64,000 bases of DNA, taken from Inquilinus sp. Marseille-Q2685. GTDB lineage: Bacteria > Pseudomonadota > Alphaproteobacteria > DSM-16000 > Inquilinaceae. Under the pieces are notes generated by a model. The model searched no databases. It worked only from the letters and a program-made list of their open reading frames with translations, and was not told where the DNA came from. Below, piece after piece: positions 20,101 to 25,486 of the stretch. The stretch is from NCBI RefSeq assembly GCF_916619195.1, contig NZ_CAKAKL010000010.1, positions 62,001 to 126,000 on the forward strand, written 5' to 3'. The first letter of the stretch is position 1; each line of letters opens with the position of its first letter. The translations under genes and the position numbers were made by a program.

Positions 20101-22397
20101 GCAAGGCCTACACCTTCGCCGGCGCCACCCCGACCTCGACGGTCAGCGTCGGGTCTGCGGGGGCGGAGCGGACCATCACCAACGTCGCCGCCGGCCGTCT
20201 CTCGGACACCTCGACCGATGCGGTGAACGGGTCGCAGCTCCACGCCACCAACCAGCAGGTCACCGCCAACACCACCGATATCGACACGATCAACAACATC
20301 ATCGGCGACATCAACAACGGCGCGGGGATCAAGTACTTCCACGCCAACTCGACCCTGGCCGACAGCCAGGCGACCGGCACGGACAGCGTGGCGGTCGGGC
20401 CGACGGCCGTGGCGCTGGTGCAGGACGGCCTCGCCATCGGCCACGGGGCGAGCGCAGGCGCCAATGTCGGCGACGTCGCCCTCGGTGCCGGCAGCGTCAC
20501 CGCGGCGGTGATCAGCACGTCGGGGACGACGATCGCCGGCAAGGCCTACACCTTCGCCGGGGCCAACCCGACGAGCACGGTCAGCGTGGGCGATGTCGGG
20601 GCCGAGCGCACCATCACCAACGTGGCGGCAGGGCGGCTCTCCGACACCTCGACCGACGCGGTGAACGGCAGCCAGCTCTTCGCCACCAACCTGGCGGTGA
20701 ACACGCTGGGCACCCAGATCAACAACGGCGGCATCGGCCCGGTCCAGTACAGCAACCCCGGCACGCCGACGACGCCGAACGGCGGGGTGCCGACCTTCGA
20801 TCTGACCCTGGTGGGCAAGGGCTCCGGCCCGGTCAAGCTGCACAATGTCGACGTCGGCTTGGTATCCAAGACCTCGACCGACGCCATCAACGGCAGCCAG
20901 CTCTACGGCGTCTCGCAGAGCGTCACCAACATCCTCGGCGGCAACTCCAAGGTGAACCCGGACGGCACCGTCACCGGCCCCACCTTCAACATCCAGGGCA
21001 AAGGCTACACCACCATCTACAACGCCTTCGAGGCGGTGGACGGCAGCCTGACGAACATCAACAACCAACTGGACAACATCAACAACGGCGGCGGCATCAA
21101 GTACTTCCACGCCAATTCGACCCTGGCGGACAGCAAGGCGGTCGGCACGAACTCCGTGGCGATCGGGCCGGCCAGCACGGCGGGCGGCAACGACAGCTTC
21201 GCCGCGGGCAACGGGGCGACCACGGCGTCCGGGGCGACGGGGGCCGTCGCGCTGGGCAGCTCCTCCTCCGCCGGTGCCTCGGGCGCCACGGCGCTGGGCC
21301 AGGGGGCGACCGCGACCAACGCCAACGACGTGGCGCTGGGCGCGGGCTCGAAGACCGCGGCCGCGGTCGGCACCTCGAGCGCGTCCTTCAACAACTTCAC
21401 GCTCGACAACTTCGCCGGGACCAACCCGACCAGCACGGTCAGCGTCGGCGACGTCGGGGCCGAGCGCACCATCACCAACGTGGCGGCGGGGCGGATCTCC
21501 GCCACCTCGACCGACGCGATCAACGGGTCGCAGCTCTATTCGCTGGCCAATGTGGTCGACAACGCGGTCATCGGCGGCGGGGGCATCAAGTACTTCCACG
21601 CCAATTCGACCCTGGCGGACTCCGTCGCCTCCGGCACCAACAGCACCGCCATCGGCCCGGCCTCGACCGCCAGCGCCAGCAACGCGATCTCGATGGGCAA
21701 CGGGGCGGGCGCCTCGGCCAACAACGCGATCGCGATCGGCGCCGGGGCGCAGGCGACCAAGGCCAACTCCCTGGCCCTGGGCGCGGGCTCCACGACCATG
21801 GCCAACCTCTCCGACGCGGCCTACGCGCCGGTGGTGGGCATGAAGACCGCGGGCGTGGCCACCGGCGAGGTGTCGTTCGGGTCGTCGGGGTCGGAGCGGC
21901 GCCTGACCAACGTCGCCGCCGGCTCGGCCTCGACCGACGCGGTGAATGTCAGCCAGCTGACGGCGCTGGCGAATGTCTCGGTGAAGTACGACACCGACGG
22001 CTCCGGCAACCTGACCAACCGGATCACGCTGCAGGGCGGCAACCCGAATGCTCCGGTCACGATCGGCAATGTCGCGCCGGGCGTGAACGGCACGGATGCG
22101 GTCAATGTCGACCAGCTGAACGGCGCCTTCGACTCGCTCAACGGCAAGATCAAGGCGGCGCGGCGGGAGGCCTGGCAGGGGGCGGCGATCGGCATCGCGG
22201 CATCCTCGCTGCAGTTCGACCCGCGTCCCGGCAAGGTCAGCGCCGCGATCGGCGGCGGCATGTGGCACGAGCAGGGGGCCCTGGCCCTCGGCCTCGGCTA
22301 CACCGCCGAGACCGGCTGGGTGCGGGTCAACGCCCGGGCCGTCACCAGCGGCGGGGACTGGGGCGCCGGCATCGGCGTCTCCTTCACCCTCAACTGA
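8136..22397 (+). CDS. Giant YadA-like trimeric autotransporter adhesin
   Basis: A 4,753-aa outer-membrane fibre protein (type Vc secretion). The start at 8136 follows CGAGGGAG. The N-terminus is unusual: about 85 basic and Gly/Ala-rich residues, then a hydrophobic signal core (LYAAISLATLVAQLPTQAFA, cut near residue 110). The passenger is made of 14-16-residue YadA-head repeats (SxAIGxxAxAxG type) broken by about 20 neck motifs (ERTITNVAAGR...STDAINGSQLFATN). Eight necks lead into HYYSVND connectors and eleven GIKYFHANST connectors occur in the C-terminal half. A last neck-like SERRLTNVAAG is followed by a short coiled coil (FDSLNGKIKAARRE) and the ~85-residue YadA anchor (AAIGIAASSLQFDPRPGK, then four beta strands). 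Function is adhesion or aggregation by analogy; the ligand is unknown. An IalB-family gene starts 14 bp downstream. Confidence 0.95.
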   Translation: MSGRQIESRQSVRRHSHFANNWVAGADQPSKSLRRRLMAALRRAHRALGMKRDRLGLGALGTGGTVGGATLAAGGAEPATLFGVLRRARGLYAAISLATLVAQLPTQAFAQAIFGPGSSGTGGNPTAIGNGATATGNNSTALGTATSATGDGSISIGYQNGSNGLNAIAIGVFSNATGVNALAVGGNARALVDGASAFGVNSTASAVGSLALGATSSALAGNATALGISSKASGGNSIAAGTSATASGASSAAFGPGALASAIQSTALGFSAQSTAENSVAVGSSSIASGLGSVAMGLSANSSNNSSIAIGWQSISSAVNSVYLGARTVAGTGATAESAIGIGTDVTASAVDALAMGRVSKATGVRAVAIGTVANAAGESAVAVGPTASAAGNFSLATGNGAVSSGVGSVASGSGAQATGVSASAVGNNAAALADNATASGAGAVAGGLNSAAVGAFANATGANASAFGNQANASGTNALAAGYTTQASGNNSAAVGVSSTASADGAMVLGNNSTASAVNSVVVGTSGTASGLNGIAIGTEANASAGAATAIGALSAASGIGSLAVGDVATASGARSTALGASSKALADSTVALGDTNTVAAAAGPGSVAIGHNSTVNGGTGAVAIGEGQVVNGNGAVAIGDPNTVTGTGAVGMGANNTVNGTGAVGLGNGNTATGQGSVALGNASSAAGAGSLAFGDAAKATNAGDVALGSGSVTAAAVGTASTKIGGTTYNFAGTTPASTVSVGAAGAERTITNVAAGRVAPDSTDAINGSQLFATNKAIEAIAAGNSPHYYSVNSATQQANYTNNGATAANAMAAGVAAAASGTNATAVGFQTKASGNQSFAAGDSANATASQSVAIGTTAAAAGASGSTAVGAGSIAGATNSLAVGVFSNAAAEGATAVGPGAGATAVRAAAIGPNARASNEAASALGFQANATGLNSTAIGAGSVASGAAAGAFGVSAKASGNSSLAMGGGAIASSDFSMAVGRAAQATAANATAVGLLATASGEGSFAGGQKANAAGLFSTALGNASVAASDGATALGNQTNATGVNATAVGNAARTSATQAVALGDGATAGNAGAVALGSGSVTAAAVGTASTKIGGTTYNFAGTTPASTVSVGAAGAERTITNVAAGRIAIDSTDAINGSQLFATNKALEATIAGAAVHYYSVNDGGTQQGNYNNDGATGGNSIAAGVGASSSGLGSTAIGLLASSSGSQSAALGRNANAGGDFSVALGFTALAPQANATALGALANATAESATALGHWSNATANVATAVGNNTQASGVAALAAGNSANATGLSSTAVGNAAHAFADYTTSVGFLATTTAAKATAIGANANAGAANATAVGNASQALAASTVAIGDTNTVVATAGTGSGAMGHNSKGNGGTGAGAIGEGQVVNGNGAVAIGDPNTVTGTGAVGMGANNTVNGTGAVGLGSGNTATGQGSVALGNASKATGAGSLAFGDAAKATNAGDVALGSGSVTAAAVGTASTTIAGSTYNFAGTSPTSTVSVGAVGAERTITNVAAGRIALDSTDAINGSQLFATNKAVEALAASNPVHYYSVNDGGTKGANYINDGATGLNAMAAGVGATASGGQSVAVGYNAAASGGTTIAVGPNATATSGGTGGAIALGRSAKATVSSGDGSPIAIGINANASGAAGTALPGGFASFEAVAIGNGAAATGQGGAAYGTSANAAGTWSTALGVSSTASGDRTTAVGDLANAAGAEALAVGSESSAAGQGGIALGAKASAAGNRGVALGYQTKASGLEGVAIGNLTEATATNATALGNQIIAGGEGSVAIGANTGLATDAASTNSVAIGWGAKVANAPSSVALGDTAAANAADALALGHNATAGQAGAVALGSGSVTAAAVGTGGTTIRGTNYTFAGATPTSTVSVGAPGAERTITNVAAGRIGLDSTDAINGSQLFASNQAIENLVSSTATHYYSVNDGGTKGGNYDNDGATGLNSVAAGVGAVASAQSATAIGDSTVASGLQSLAVGSNAKATDTNDIAIGRDTTAAGLYSTAIGAGTVVNGQNGTSLGVAANATGVNTTALGGFAAASAANATAVGINAKASTADALALGNGATAGTNAGDVALGSGSVTAAVVNTPSTVIGGKSYTFAGTAATSTVSVGAPGAERTITNVAAGRIALDSTDAINGSQLYATNKALESSIASGAVHYYSVNDTGKNSPNYNNDGATGAYAMALGPAAIAAGDGAVAIGRGAGIGSTTGSTNSIAMGLGAGQFVSGAQNVGLGAGINGTMRGAGTGVTGTRNVAMGSGDGTVDYDATSKASAGNLVTGDDNVAIGTNAGIGVAADKTTSIGYNANASADNAIAVGTQAVADAADAVAIGTGAKATGGKAVSIGTGNVATGDGAVAIGDPNTVTGTGAVGMGANNTVNGTGAVALGNTNTATGQGSVALGNASKATGAGSLAFGDAASAGNAGDVALGSGSVTAAAVGTASTKIGGTTYNFAGTTPTSTVSVGSAGAERTITNVAAGRVAPGSTDAVKGSPLFAPNQAIEAIAASTPLHYYSVNDGGTPRGNYINDGATGLNAMAAGIDAVAGGGQAVAIGYQSNASGLESTALGYRSIATGVNATALGNQIQADADGSIAIGANTGIAVDAASTNGVAIGWAAKVTNAPSAVALGDTATATAEDALALGAGATAGNAGAVALGSGSTTAAAVGTAGATIGGKAYTFAGAMPDSTVSVGAAGAERTITNVAAGRLSDTSTDAVNGSQLFATNQAVDSVTTTVTNINNGAGIKYFHANSTEPDSQALGTDSVAIGPNAVANNEGDIALGSGSTTDAAVGTAGATIGGKAYTFAGATPASTLSVGSAGAERTITNVAAGRLSDTSTDAVNGSQLFATNQAVDSVTTTVTNINNGAGIKYFHANSTEPDSQALGTDSVAIGPNAVANNEGDIALGSGSTTDVAVGTAGATIGGKAYTFAGATPSSTLSVGSAGAERTITNVAAGRLSDTSTDAVNGSQLFATNQAVDSVTTTVTNINNGAGIKYFHANSTEPDSQALGTDSVAIGPNAVANNEGDIALGSGSTTAAAVGTASTKIGGTTYTFAGTTPTSTVSVGAPGAERTITNVAAGRIALDSTDAINGSQLFASNQAIETLVSSTATHYYSVNDGGTKGANYDNDGATGLNSMAAGVGASATAADAAAIGSGATAGNAGAVALGSGSVTAAAVGTASTTIAGTTYNFAGATPTSTVSVGSAGNERTITNVAAGRVALDSTDAINGSQLFATNTSVDTLNTKVDNINNGAGIKYFRANSTLADSQATGIDSTAAGPEAVASVQDGVAVGHGATAGANVGDVALGSGSVTAAAVGTGGATIGGKAYTFAGDTPTSTVSVGSAGAERTITNVAAGRLSDTSTDAVNGSQLFATNQAVDSVTTTVTNINNGAGIKYFHANSTEPDSQALGVDSVAIGPNAVANNEGDIALGSGSTTDVAVGTGGATIGGKAYSFAGANPTSTLSVGSAGAERTITNVAAGRLSDTSTDAVNGSQLFATNTAVDSVANEVTTITGKLTHYYSVNDGGTKGANYDNDGATGTNSVAAGVGASATAADALALGSGATAGDAGAVALGSGSTTAAAVGTAGTKIAGNTYTFAGTTPSSTVSVGSAGNERTITNVAAGRIALDSTDAVNGSQLFATNTAVDTLNTKVENINNGTGVKYFHANSTEPDSQALGIDSVAIGPNAVANNEGDIALGSGSTTAAAVGTGGATIGGKAYTFAGATPTSTVSVGSAGAERTITNVAAGRLSDTSTDAVNGSQLFATNQAVDSVTTTVTNINNGAGIKYFHANSTEPDSQALGTDSVAIGPNAVANNEGDIALGSGSTTDVAVGTGGATIGGKAYTFAGATPTSTLSVGSAGAERTITNVAAGRLSDTSTDAVNGSQLYATNQQVTANTTDIDTINNIIGDINNGGGIKYFHANSTEPDSQALGVDSVAIGPNAVANNEGDIALGSGSTTDVAVGTGGATIGGKAYTFAGATPTSTVSVGSAGAERTITNVAAGRLSDTSTDAVNGSQLHATNQQVTANTTDIDTINNIIGDINNGAGIKYFHANSTLADSQATGTDSVAVGPTAVALVQDGLAIGHGASAGANVGDVALGAGSVTAAVISTSGTTIAGKAYTFAGANPTSTVSVGDVGAERTITNVAAGRLSDTSTDAVNGSQLFATNLAVNTLGTQINNGGIGPVQYSNPGTPTTPNGGVPTFDLTLVGKGSGPVKLHNVDVGLVSKTSTDAINGSQLYGVSQSVTNILGGNSKVNPDGTVTGPTFNIQGKGYTTIYNAFEAVDGSLTNINNQLDNINNGGGIKYFHANSTLADSKAVGTNSVAIGPASTAGGNDSFAAGNGATTASGATGAVALGSSSSAGASGATALGQGATATNANDVALGAGSKTAAAVGTSSASFNNFTLDNFAGTNPTSTVSVGDVGAERTITNVAAGRISATSTDAINGSQLYSLANVVDNAVIGGGGIKYFHANSTLADSVASGTNSTAIGPASTASASNAISMGNGAGASANNAIAIGAGAQATKANSLALGAGSTTMANLSDAAYAPVVGMKTAGVATGEVSFGSSGSERRLTNVAAGSASTDAVNVSQLTALANVSVKYDTDGSGNLTNRITLQGGNPNAPVTIGNVAPGVNGTDAVNVDQLNGAFDSLNGKIKAARREAWQGAAIGIAASSLQFDPRPGKVSAAIGGGMWHEQGALALGLGYTAETGWVRVNARAVTSGGDWGAGIGVSFTLN
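10041..10478 (+). repeat. Adhesin internal cassette, copy A (438 bp)
   Basis: First of three colinear 438-bp cassettes within the adhesin gene. Each encodes a run of DPNTVTGTGAVGMGANNTVN-type head repeats, the GDVALGSGSVTAAAVGT segment and a neck. Copies B and C lie exactly 2,304 and 5,220 bp downstream, without length change inside the cassette. Confidence 0.85.
12345..12782 (+). repeat. Adhesin internal cassette, copy B (438 bp)
   Basis: Second copy of the 438-bp cassette. Just upstream (about 12240-12340) the aligned head repeats carry a cluster of changes relative to copy A: SGAMGHNSKGNGGTGAGAIG against SVAIGHNSTVNGGTGAVAIG. The three Val-to-Gly changes are all T-to-G. Confidence 0.85.
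15261..15698 (+). repeat. Adhesin internal cassette, copy C (438 bp)
   Basis: Third copy. Its neck is degenerate: STDAVKGSPLFAPN replaces the otherwise nearly invariant STDAINGSQLFATN. The lost Asn and Gln belong to the most conserved part of the neck. Confidence 0.85.
16221..17336 (+). repeat. Three tandem 372-bp adhesin modules
   Basis: The AAG of GGKAYTFAG recurs at 16221, 16593 and 16965 and the equivalent codon (now GGTTYTFAG) at 17337, an exact 372-bp (124-aa) period. Each unit runs KAYTFAGA, neck with GRLSDTSTDAVNGSQL, VDSVTTTVTNINNGAG coiled coil, GIKYFHANSTEPDSQALG connector, then one or two head repeats. Long stretches look identical at the DNA level, so the array could gain or lose units by recombination. 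Confidence 0.9.
18165..18536 (+). repeat. Further single 372-bp adhesin module
   Basis: A unit of the same 372-bp type as the array at 16221-17336: the KAYTFAG codon sits at 18165 and the matching KAYSFAG codon at 18537. The next module switches to the HYYSVND connector and breaks the period. Confidence 0.8.
19338..20102 (+). repeat. Two more adhesin modules, 372 and 393 bp
   Basis: KAYTFAG codons at 19338, 19710 and 20103 mark a 372-bp unit and a 393-bp unit. The extra 21 bp (7 codons, one heptad) come from a longer coiled-coil segment, NQQVTANTTDIDTINNIIG, replacing NQAVDSVTTTVTNIN. The in-frame heptad step is what a trimeric coiled coil tolerates. Confidence 0.8.
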
Positions 22398-22411
22398 GGA
22401 CGGAAGGGCCG

Positions 22412-22978
22412 ATGCGGCTGGCGGGATGCATCGTGGCGGGCCTGATGGCGATCTCCGGGAACGCCTTCGCGGTGGGGTGGGTGCAGCTGCCCTCCACCTA
22501 CACCGTGAAGCCCTCGGAGGTCGCCGTCCCCGACGGCGAGGAACTCGGCCAGTACCGGCGGGTGGTCCAGCCGTTCCGTAACTGGACGCTGATCTGCGAC
22601 GAGAGCCTGAAGTCGAAGCGCCGCGTGTGCAACCTGACCCAGTCGATCGTCGACCAGCGCGGGGCGGCCGTCTTCAACTGGTCCTTCGTGGCCACCGAGG
22701 ATGGCGAACCCCTGGTGGTGATGCGGGTGCCGGGGGCCGTGGGCGTCGGGCAGCCGATCGGCCTCTCGCTGGGCGACAAGCCGGACCGGATCGTCGCCCA
22801 GACCGACCGCTGCGACGGGGCGTTCTGCACCGCCACGATCGCGATCGGCCGGATGCTGCGGCGGCATATCCAGGCCGGCACCGATTGCACCGTGACCTAC
22901 GCGGTGCCGGACCGCGGCGACGTCTCGTTCCAGGCCCCCCTCGACGGGCTGTTCGCCGCGCTGTCGGCGATGAAATGA
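22412..22978 (+). CDS. IalB-family (invasion-associated locus B) exported protein
   Basis: A 188-aa protein with a ~20-residue signal peptide (ending GNAFA) and the IalB pattern: FRNWTLICDESLKSKRRVCNL near the start, then NWSFVATEDGEPLVVMRVP, and Cys pairs in DRCDGAFCTATI and GTDCTVTY likely to form disulfides. IalB proteins are periplasmic or envelope proteins widespread in alphaproteobacteria and linked to invasion in Bartonella; their biochemical role is not settled. It begins 14 bp after the adhesin stop, so it is very likely co-transcribed and perhaps helps the fibre through the periplasm. The start follows GGAAGGG. That functional link is inference. Confidence 0.85.
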   Translation: MRLAGCIVAGLMAISGNAFAVGWVQLPSTYTVKPSEVAVPDGEELGQYRRVVQPFRNWTLICDESLKSKRRVCNLTQSIVDQRGAAVFNWSFVATEDGEPLVVMRVPGAVGVGQPIGLSLGDKPDRIVAQTDRCDGAFCTATIAIGRMLRRHIQAGTDCTVTYAVPDRGDVSFQAPLDGLFAALSAMK

Positions 22979-23021
22979 CCCGGGCTCCCGATGGGGTGCC
23001 CTTCAGAGAAGGATGAGATTC

Positions 23022-23660
23022 ATGCGAGTGGCCAAGACTCTACTTCTGGGGACCGTCTCGGTCGCGATCATTGCCGGCGCGGTCATCGCGTTCGACCTGA
23101 TCGGCTTCGCCCAGCTGCCGGCCCAGGCGGCGGATTCGAAGAAGCCGGCGGCGGCCGAGGCGCCGAAGGCCAATGAGCAGGCGGCCCAGACCCAGCAGCA
23201 GGCCGCCGCCGCCCCGGCGGCGCAGACCTCCGTCTTCGAGGACCATGCGAAGCAGGCCAAGCTCGGCGCCTGCGCCAACGTCCTCAACGTCCTGGGCCGC
23301 GGCGTCGCGGCCGACGCGCCCTACACCGTGCAGACCCAGTGGAACAGCAAGGCGGCCGACGCGCACACGGTCGAGTCGATCGTCGCGCTGGCCGGCGACC
23401 CGTCGACCGAAGGGCAGCCTGCGGCGGGCGTGGTGTTCACCGCGCCGGTCGGGCGTTCCTGCGAGGGCGCCCTGGTGCGGGTGACGCCGGTCAAGGCCAC
23501 CTGCCAGGCGGTCGCGACCCAGCTGGTCAACCAGCAAAAGGGCCAGGCCGGCGCGCTCGGCGACCTGCCGTTGGTGTCCCTGCCCAACGGGGCGCGGGTC
23601 GTGCTGGTGCCGCTCGACAACAACTGCGTGGCGATGACGAGCCTGCGCGCCGCCGGCTGA
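23022..23660 (+). CDS. Exported or membrane-anchored protein of unknown function
   Basis: A 212-aa protein not recognised as a known family. It has an N-terminal hydrophobic segment (LLLGTVSVAIIAGAVIAFDLIGFA), then an Ala/Gln/Lys-rich linker (about residues 35-70), then a compact domain with four cysteines (GACANVL, RSCEGAL, ATCQAV, NNCVAM) suited to disulfides in the periplasm. The ATG at 23022 was preferred to 23013 because AGAGAAGGA lies at the right distance. It lies 43 bp after the IalB gene and 47 bp before the OmpA-domain gene, in line with a shared transcript. The linker could reach through the periplasm from the inner membrane. Confidence 0.75.
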   Translation: MRVAKTLLLGTVSVAIIAGAVIAFDLIGFAQLPAQAADSKKPAAAEAPKANEQAAQTQQQAAAAPAAQTSVFEDHAKQAKLGACANVLNVLGRGVAADAPYTVQTQWNSKAADAHTVESIVALAGDPSTEGQPAAGVVFTAPVGRSCEGALVRVTPVKATCQAVATQLVNQQKGQAGALGDLPLVSLPNGARVVLVPLDNNCVAMTSLRAAG

Positions 23661-23707
23661 TGGAACGCCGCCTGCGGCAGCGGCGGCCGGGATTGCGGGA
23701 GATGAAG

Positions 23708-24553
23708 ATGCTTCGACCGATCGCTCTGGTTCTCACCTCCTGGGTCTGCTTCGCTGTCGCGGCCGGGGCGGCCGATCCGCCCGTCGCGCCGGCGCCGGCC
23801 GGGGTTGAGACGATCGCTGCCGTTCCGGACCGCAGCTACTTGGTGTTCTTCGACTTCGACAGCTCGCATCTGACCCCGGAAGCCAGGCAGGTCGTGGCCT
23901 CGGCCGCGGCTGACGCCCTGCAGGGCAGGACCACCCGCATCGACGTCACCGGTCACACCGACCGTTCGGGCTCGGTCCAGTACAACCAGGCTCTCTCGGT
24001 TCGTCGTGGCGAGTCGGTCCGTCGCGAGCTGGTGGCTGACGGCGTCGCCGACAGCCTGATCGCGGTCAGGGGCGTCGGCGAATCCGACCCGCTGGTCCCG
24101 CCCGCCGACGGCGTCCGCGAGCCGCAGAACCGCCGCGTCGAGATCGTCCTGTCACCGACCCGGCCGGCGACGGGGCAGAGCCTCGGGAGGGGCATCTGGG
24201 GCGCAATCGCCTATTCGGCGCCGGACCAGAAGCGCGGCTTCTTCTGGGGCGCCGACAAGGCCGACGAAGCTCAGGAGATCGCCCTGCGGCACTGCGTGCA
24301 CAGGGGTGGCCAGGACTGCAGGGTCGTCTCCCTGTTCCGCAACTACCGCCACTGGTGGGATGACGACGACAAGAGCGGCTTCCCCTACGAGCATTGTGCC
24401 GCCCTGTCGGTCGGCAAGCCTCACGCCGCCAGCCGCCCGGCCGCCTGGGGTGCGGCTTCGGCCACGACCCGGCGCGAGGCGGAGGAGAAGGCGACCGCGA
24501 TCTGCGGCGGTGACGCCAATGACTGCGAGATCCACGAATGGGTCTGCACCTGA
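23708..24553 (+). CDS. OmpA-domain and DUF4189 fusion protein
   Basis: A 281-aa secreted protein with a signal peptide (about residues 1-22). An OmpA/MotB peptidoglycan-binding domain (about 40-155) shows YLVFFDFDSSHLTPEA, then VTGHTDRSGSVQYNQALSVRR and NRRVEIVL, including the residues that hold diaminopimelate. A C-terminal DUF4189 domain (about 165-281) has WGAIAYSAPDQKRGF and several conserved cysteines. Start 23708 was preferred to 23702 because GGGAG needs that spacing. OmpA-type proteins such as Acinetobacter TpgA are needed for anchoring trimeric autotransporters to the cell wall, so a similar job for the upstream adhesin is plausible but unproven. Confidence 0.85.
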   Translation: MLRPIALVLTSWVCFAVAAGAADPPVAPAPAGVETIAAVPDRSYLVFFDFDSSHLTPEARQVVASAAADALQGRTTRIDVTGHTDRSGSVQYNQALSVRRGESVRRELVADGVADSLIAVRGVGESDPLVPPADGVREPQNRRVEIVLSPTRPATGQSLGRGIWGAIAYSAPDQKRGFFWGADKADEAQEIALRHCVHRGGQDCRVVSLFRNYRHWWDDDDKSGFPYEHCAALSVGKPHAASRPAAWGAASATTRREAEEKATAICGGDANDCEIHEWVCT

Positions 24554-24606
24554 GCCGGCAGCCCCCTTTCGTTTCGCACCACATATCAGTCACTCGAGAA
24601 ACCGAG

Positions 24607-25392
24607 ATGCTTCCCGTTTCCGCCCTGCGGTCGATGAACGTGCTCTGGGCCACGCCCTGCTATATCTCGGCCGTCTCGATGAACTATGTGACGAGCATGT
24701 TCCTGCTCACCCATGAGGCGATCCGCCTTGGGCTGTCCTCGTCCCTGCACATGCGCGCCGAAAGCCTCGTCACCCGGGCCCGGAACGAGATCGTCAAGTT
24801 CTTCCTGATGCATGAGGAATACACGCATCTCTTTTGGATCGACTCGGATATCGAATTCCAGCCGCAAGCGGCAATCCGCCTCCTGCTCTCGGACCATGAC
24901 GTGGCGGCCGGGATCTACCCCATCAAGCGGTTCAACTGGCCACAACAGGGCGTGCCGGCCGGGACGACGAAGGAGGCGTTCGAAGCGCTCTATACCGACT
25001 ATCCGTTCAATCCGATCGGCCTCGGCTCCGACACTTCGTCCAGCGCCGCCACAGGGAACGGGTTCGTCGAGGTCGCCGAGGCCCCGACCGGATTCATGGT
25101 GATCAAGCGGCCCGTCTTCAGCCGGCTGATGGAAAGCTACCCGGAGCTCAACTACGTCCCGGACGGACTGCCGGACAATCCGGAGGCGCCGTTCTACTGG
25201 CTGTTCTTCGACTGCATGGTGGATCCGGATTCCAGGCGCTACCTGTCCGAAGACTATGCCTTCTGCCGCCGCTGGCGGGACATCGGCGGCAAGGTCTACG
25301 CGGATCTCCAGTCGGATCTCGGGCATCTCGGCCAGCACATGTTCCGCGGCAACTTCGCCGAGAGCGTCAGGCCCCGGGCCCACGCTCCATAG
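24607..25392 (+). CDS. GT-A-type glycosyltransferase-like protein
   Basis: A 261-aa cytoplasmic protein without signal or membrane helix. The N-terminal Rossmann-like half reads MNVLWATPCYISAVSMNY, then SLVTRARNEIV, then HLFWIDSDIEF with a DxD-type metal/nucleotide-sugar motif at about residues 79-81, and VAAGIYPIKR. This resembles GT-A glycosyltransferases related to fungal Anp1 and to several phage/capsule proteins. The C-terminal half has EDYAFCRRWRDIGG, also common in such enzymes. The chosen ATG at 24607 avoids overlap with the gene before; the frame is open from 24538. Its position after the adhesin locus suggests a surface-modifying enzyme, possibly glycosylating the fibre. Confidence 0.7.
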   Translation: MLPVSALRSMNVLWATPCYISAVSMNYVTSMFLLTHEAIRLGLSSSLHMRAESLVTRARNEIVKFFLMHEEYTHLFWIDSDIEFQPQAAIRLLLSDHDVAAGIYPIKRFNWPQQGVPAGTTKEAFEALYTDYPFNPIGLGSDTSSSAATGNGFVEVAEAPTGFMVIKRPVFSRLMESYPELNYVPDGLPDNPEAPFYWLFFDCMVDPDSRRYLSEDYAFCRRWRDIGGKVYADLQSDLGHLGQHMFRGNFAESVRPRAHAP

Positions 25393-25486
25393 GACTCTGT
25401 CCTGGAGGAACGCCGGCTGATGCAGCCGTCGTGTGCCGGCCGGCGGGTGAAGGGCGCCTTCCGGAACAGTGGATGGGGTTCGGGCC

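Noticed and set aside
8500-21900. CRISPR-like periodic repeats
   Set aside because: The periodicity is in-frame coding repetition of about 42-48 and 372 bp without unrelated spacers; it is protein repeat structure.
13575-22268. 2,897-codon open frame on the minus strand inside the adhesin gene
   Set aside because: It has no signal, domain or ribosome site and its Arg/Gly/Asp-rich repeats mirror the adhesin repeats. It is a by-product of codon bias in repeated high-GC sequence.
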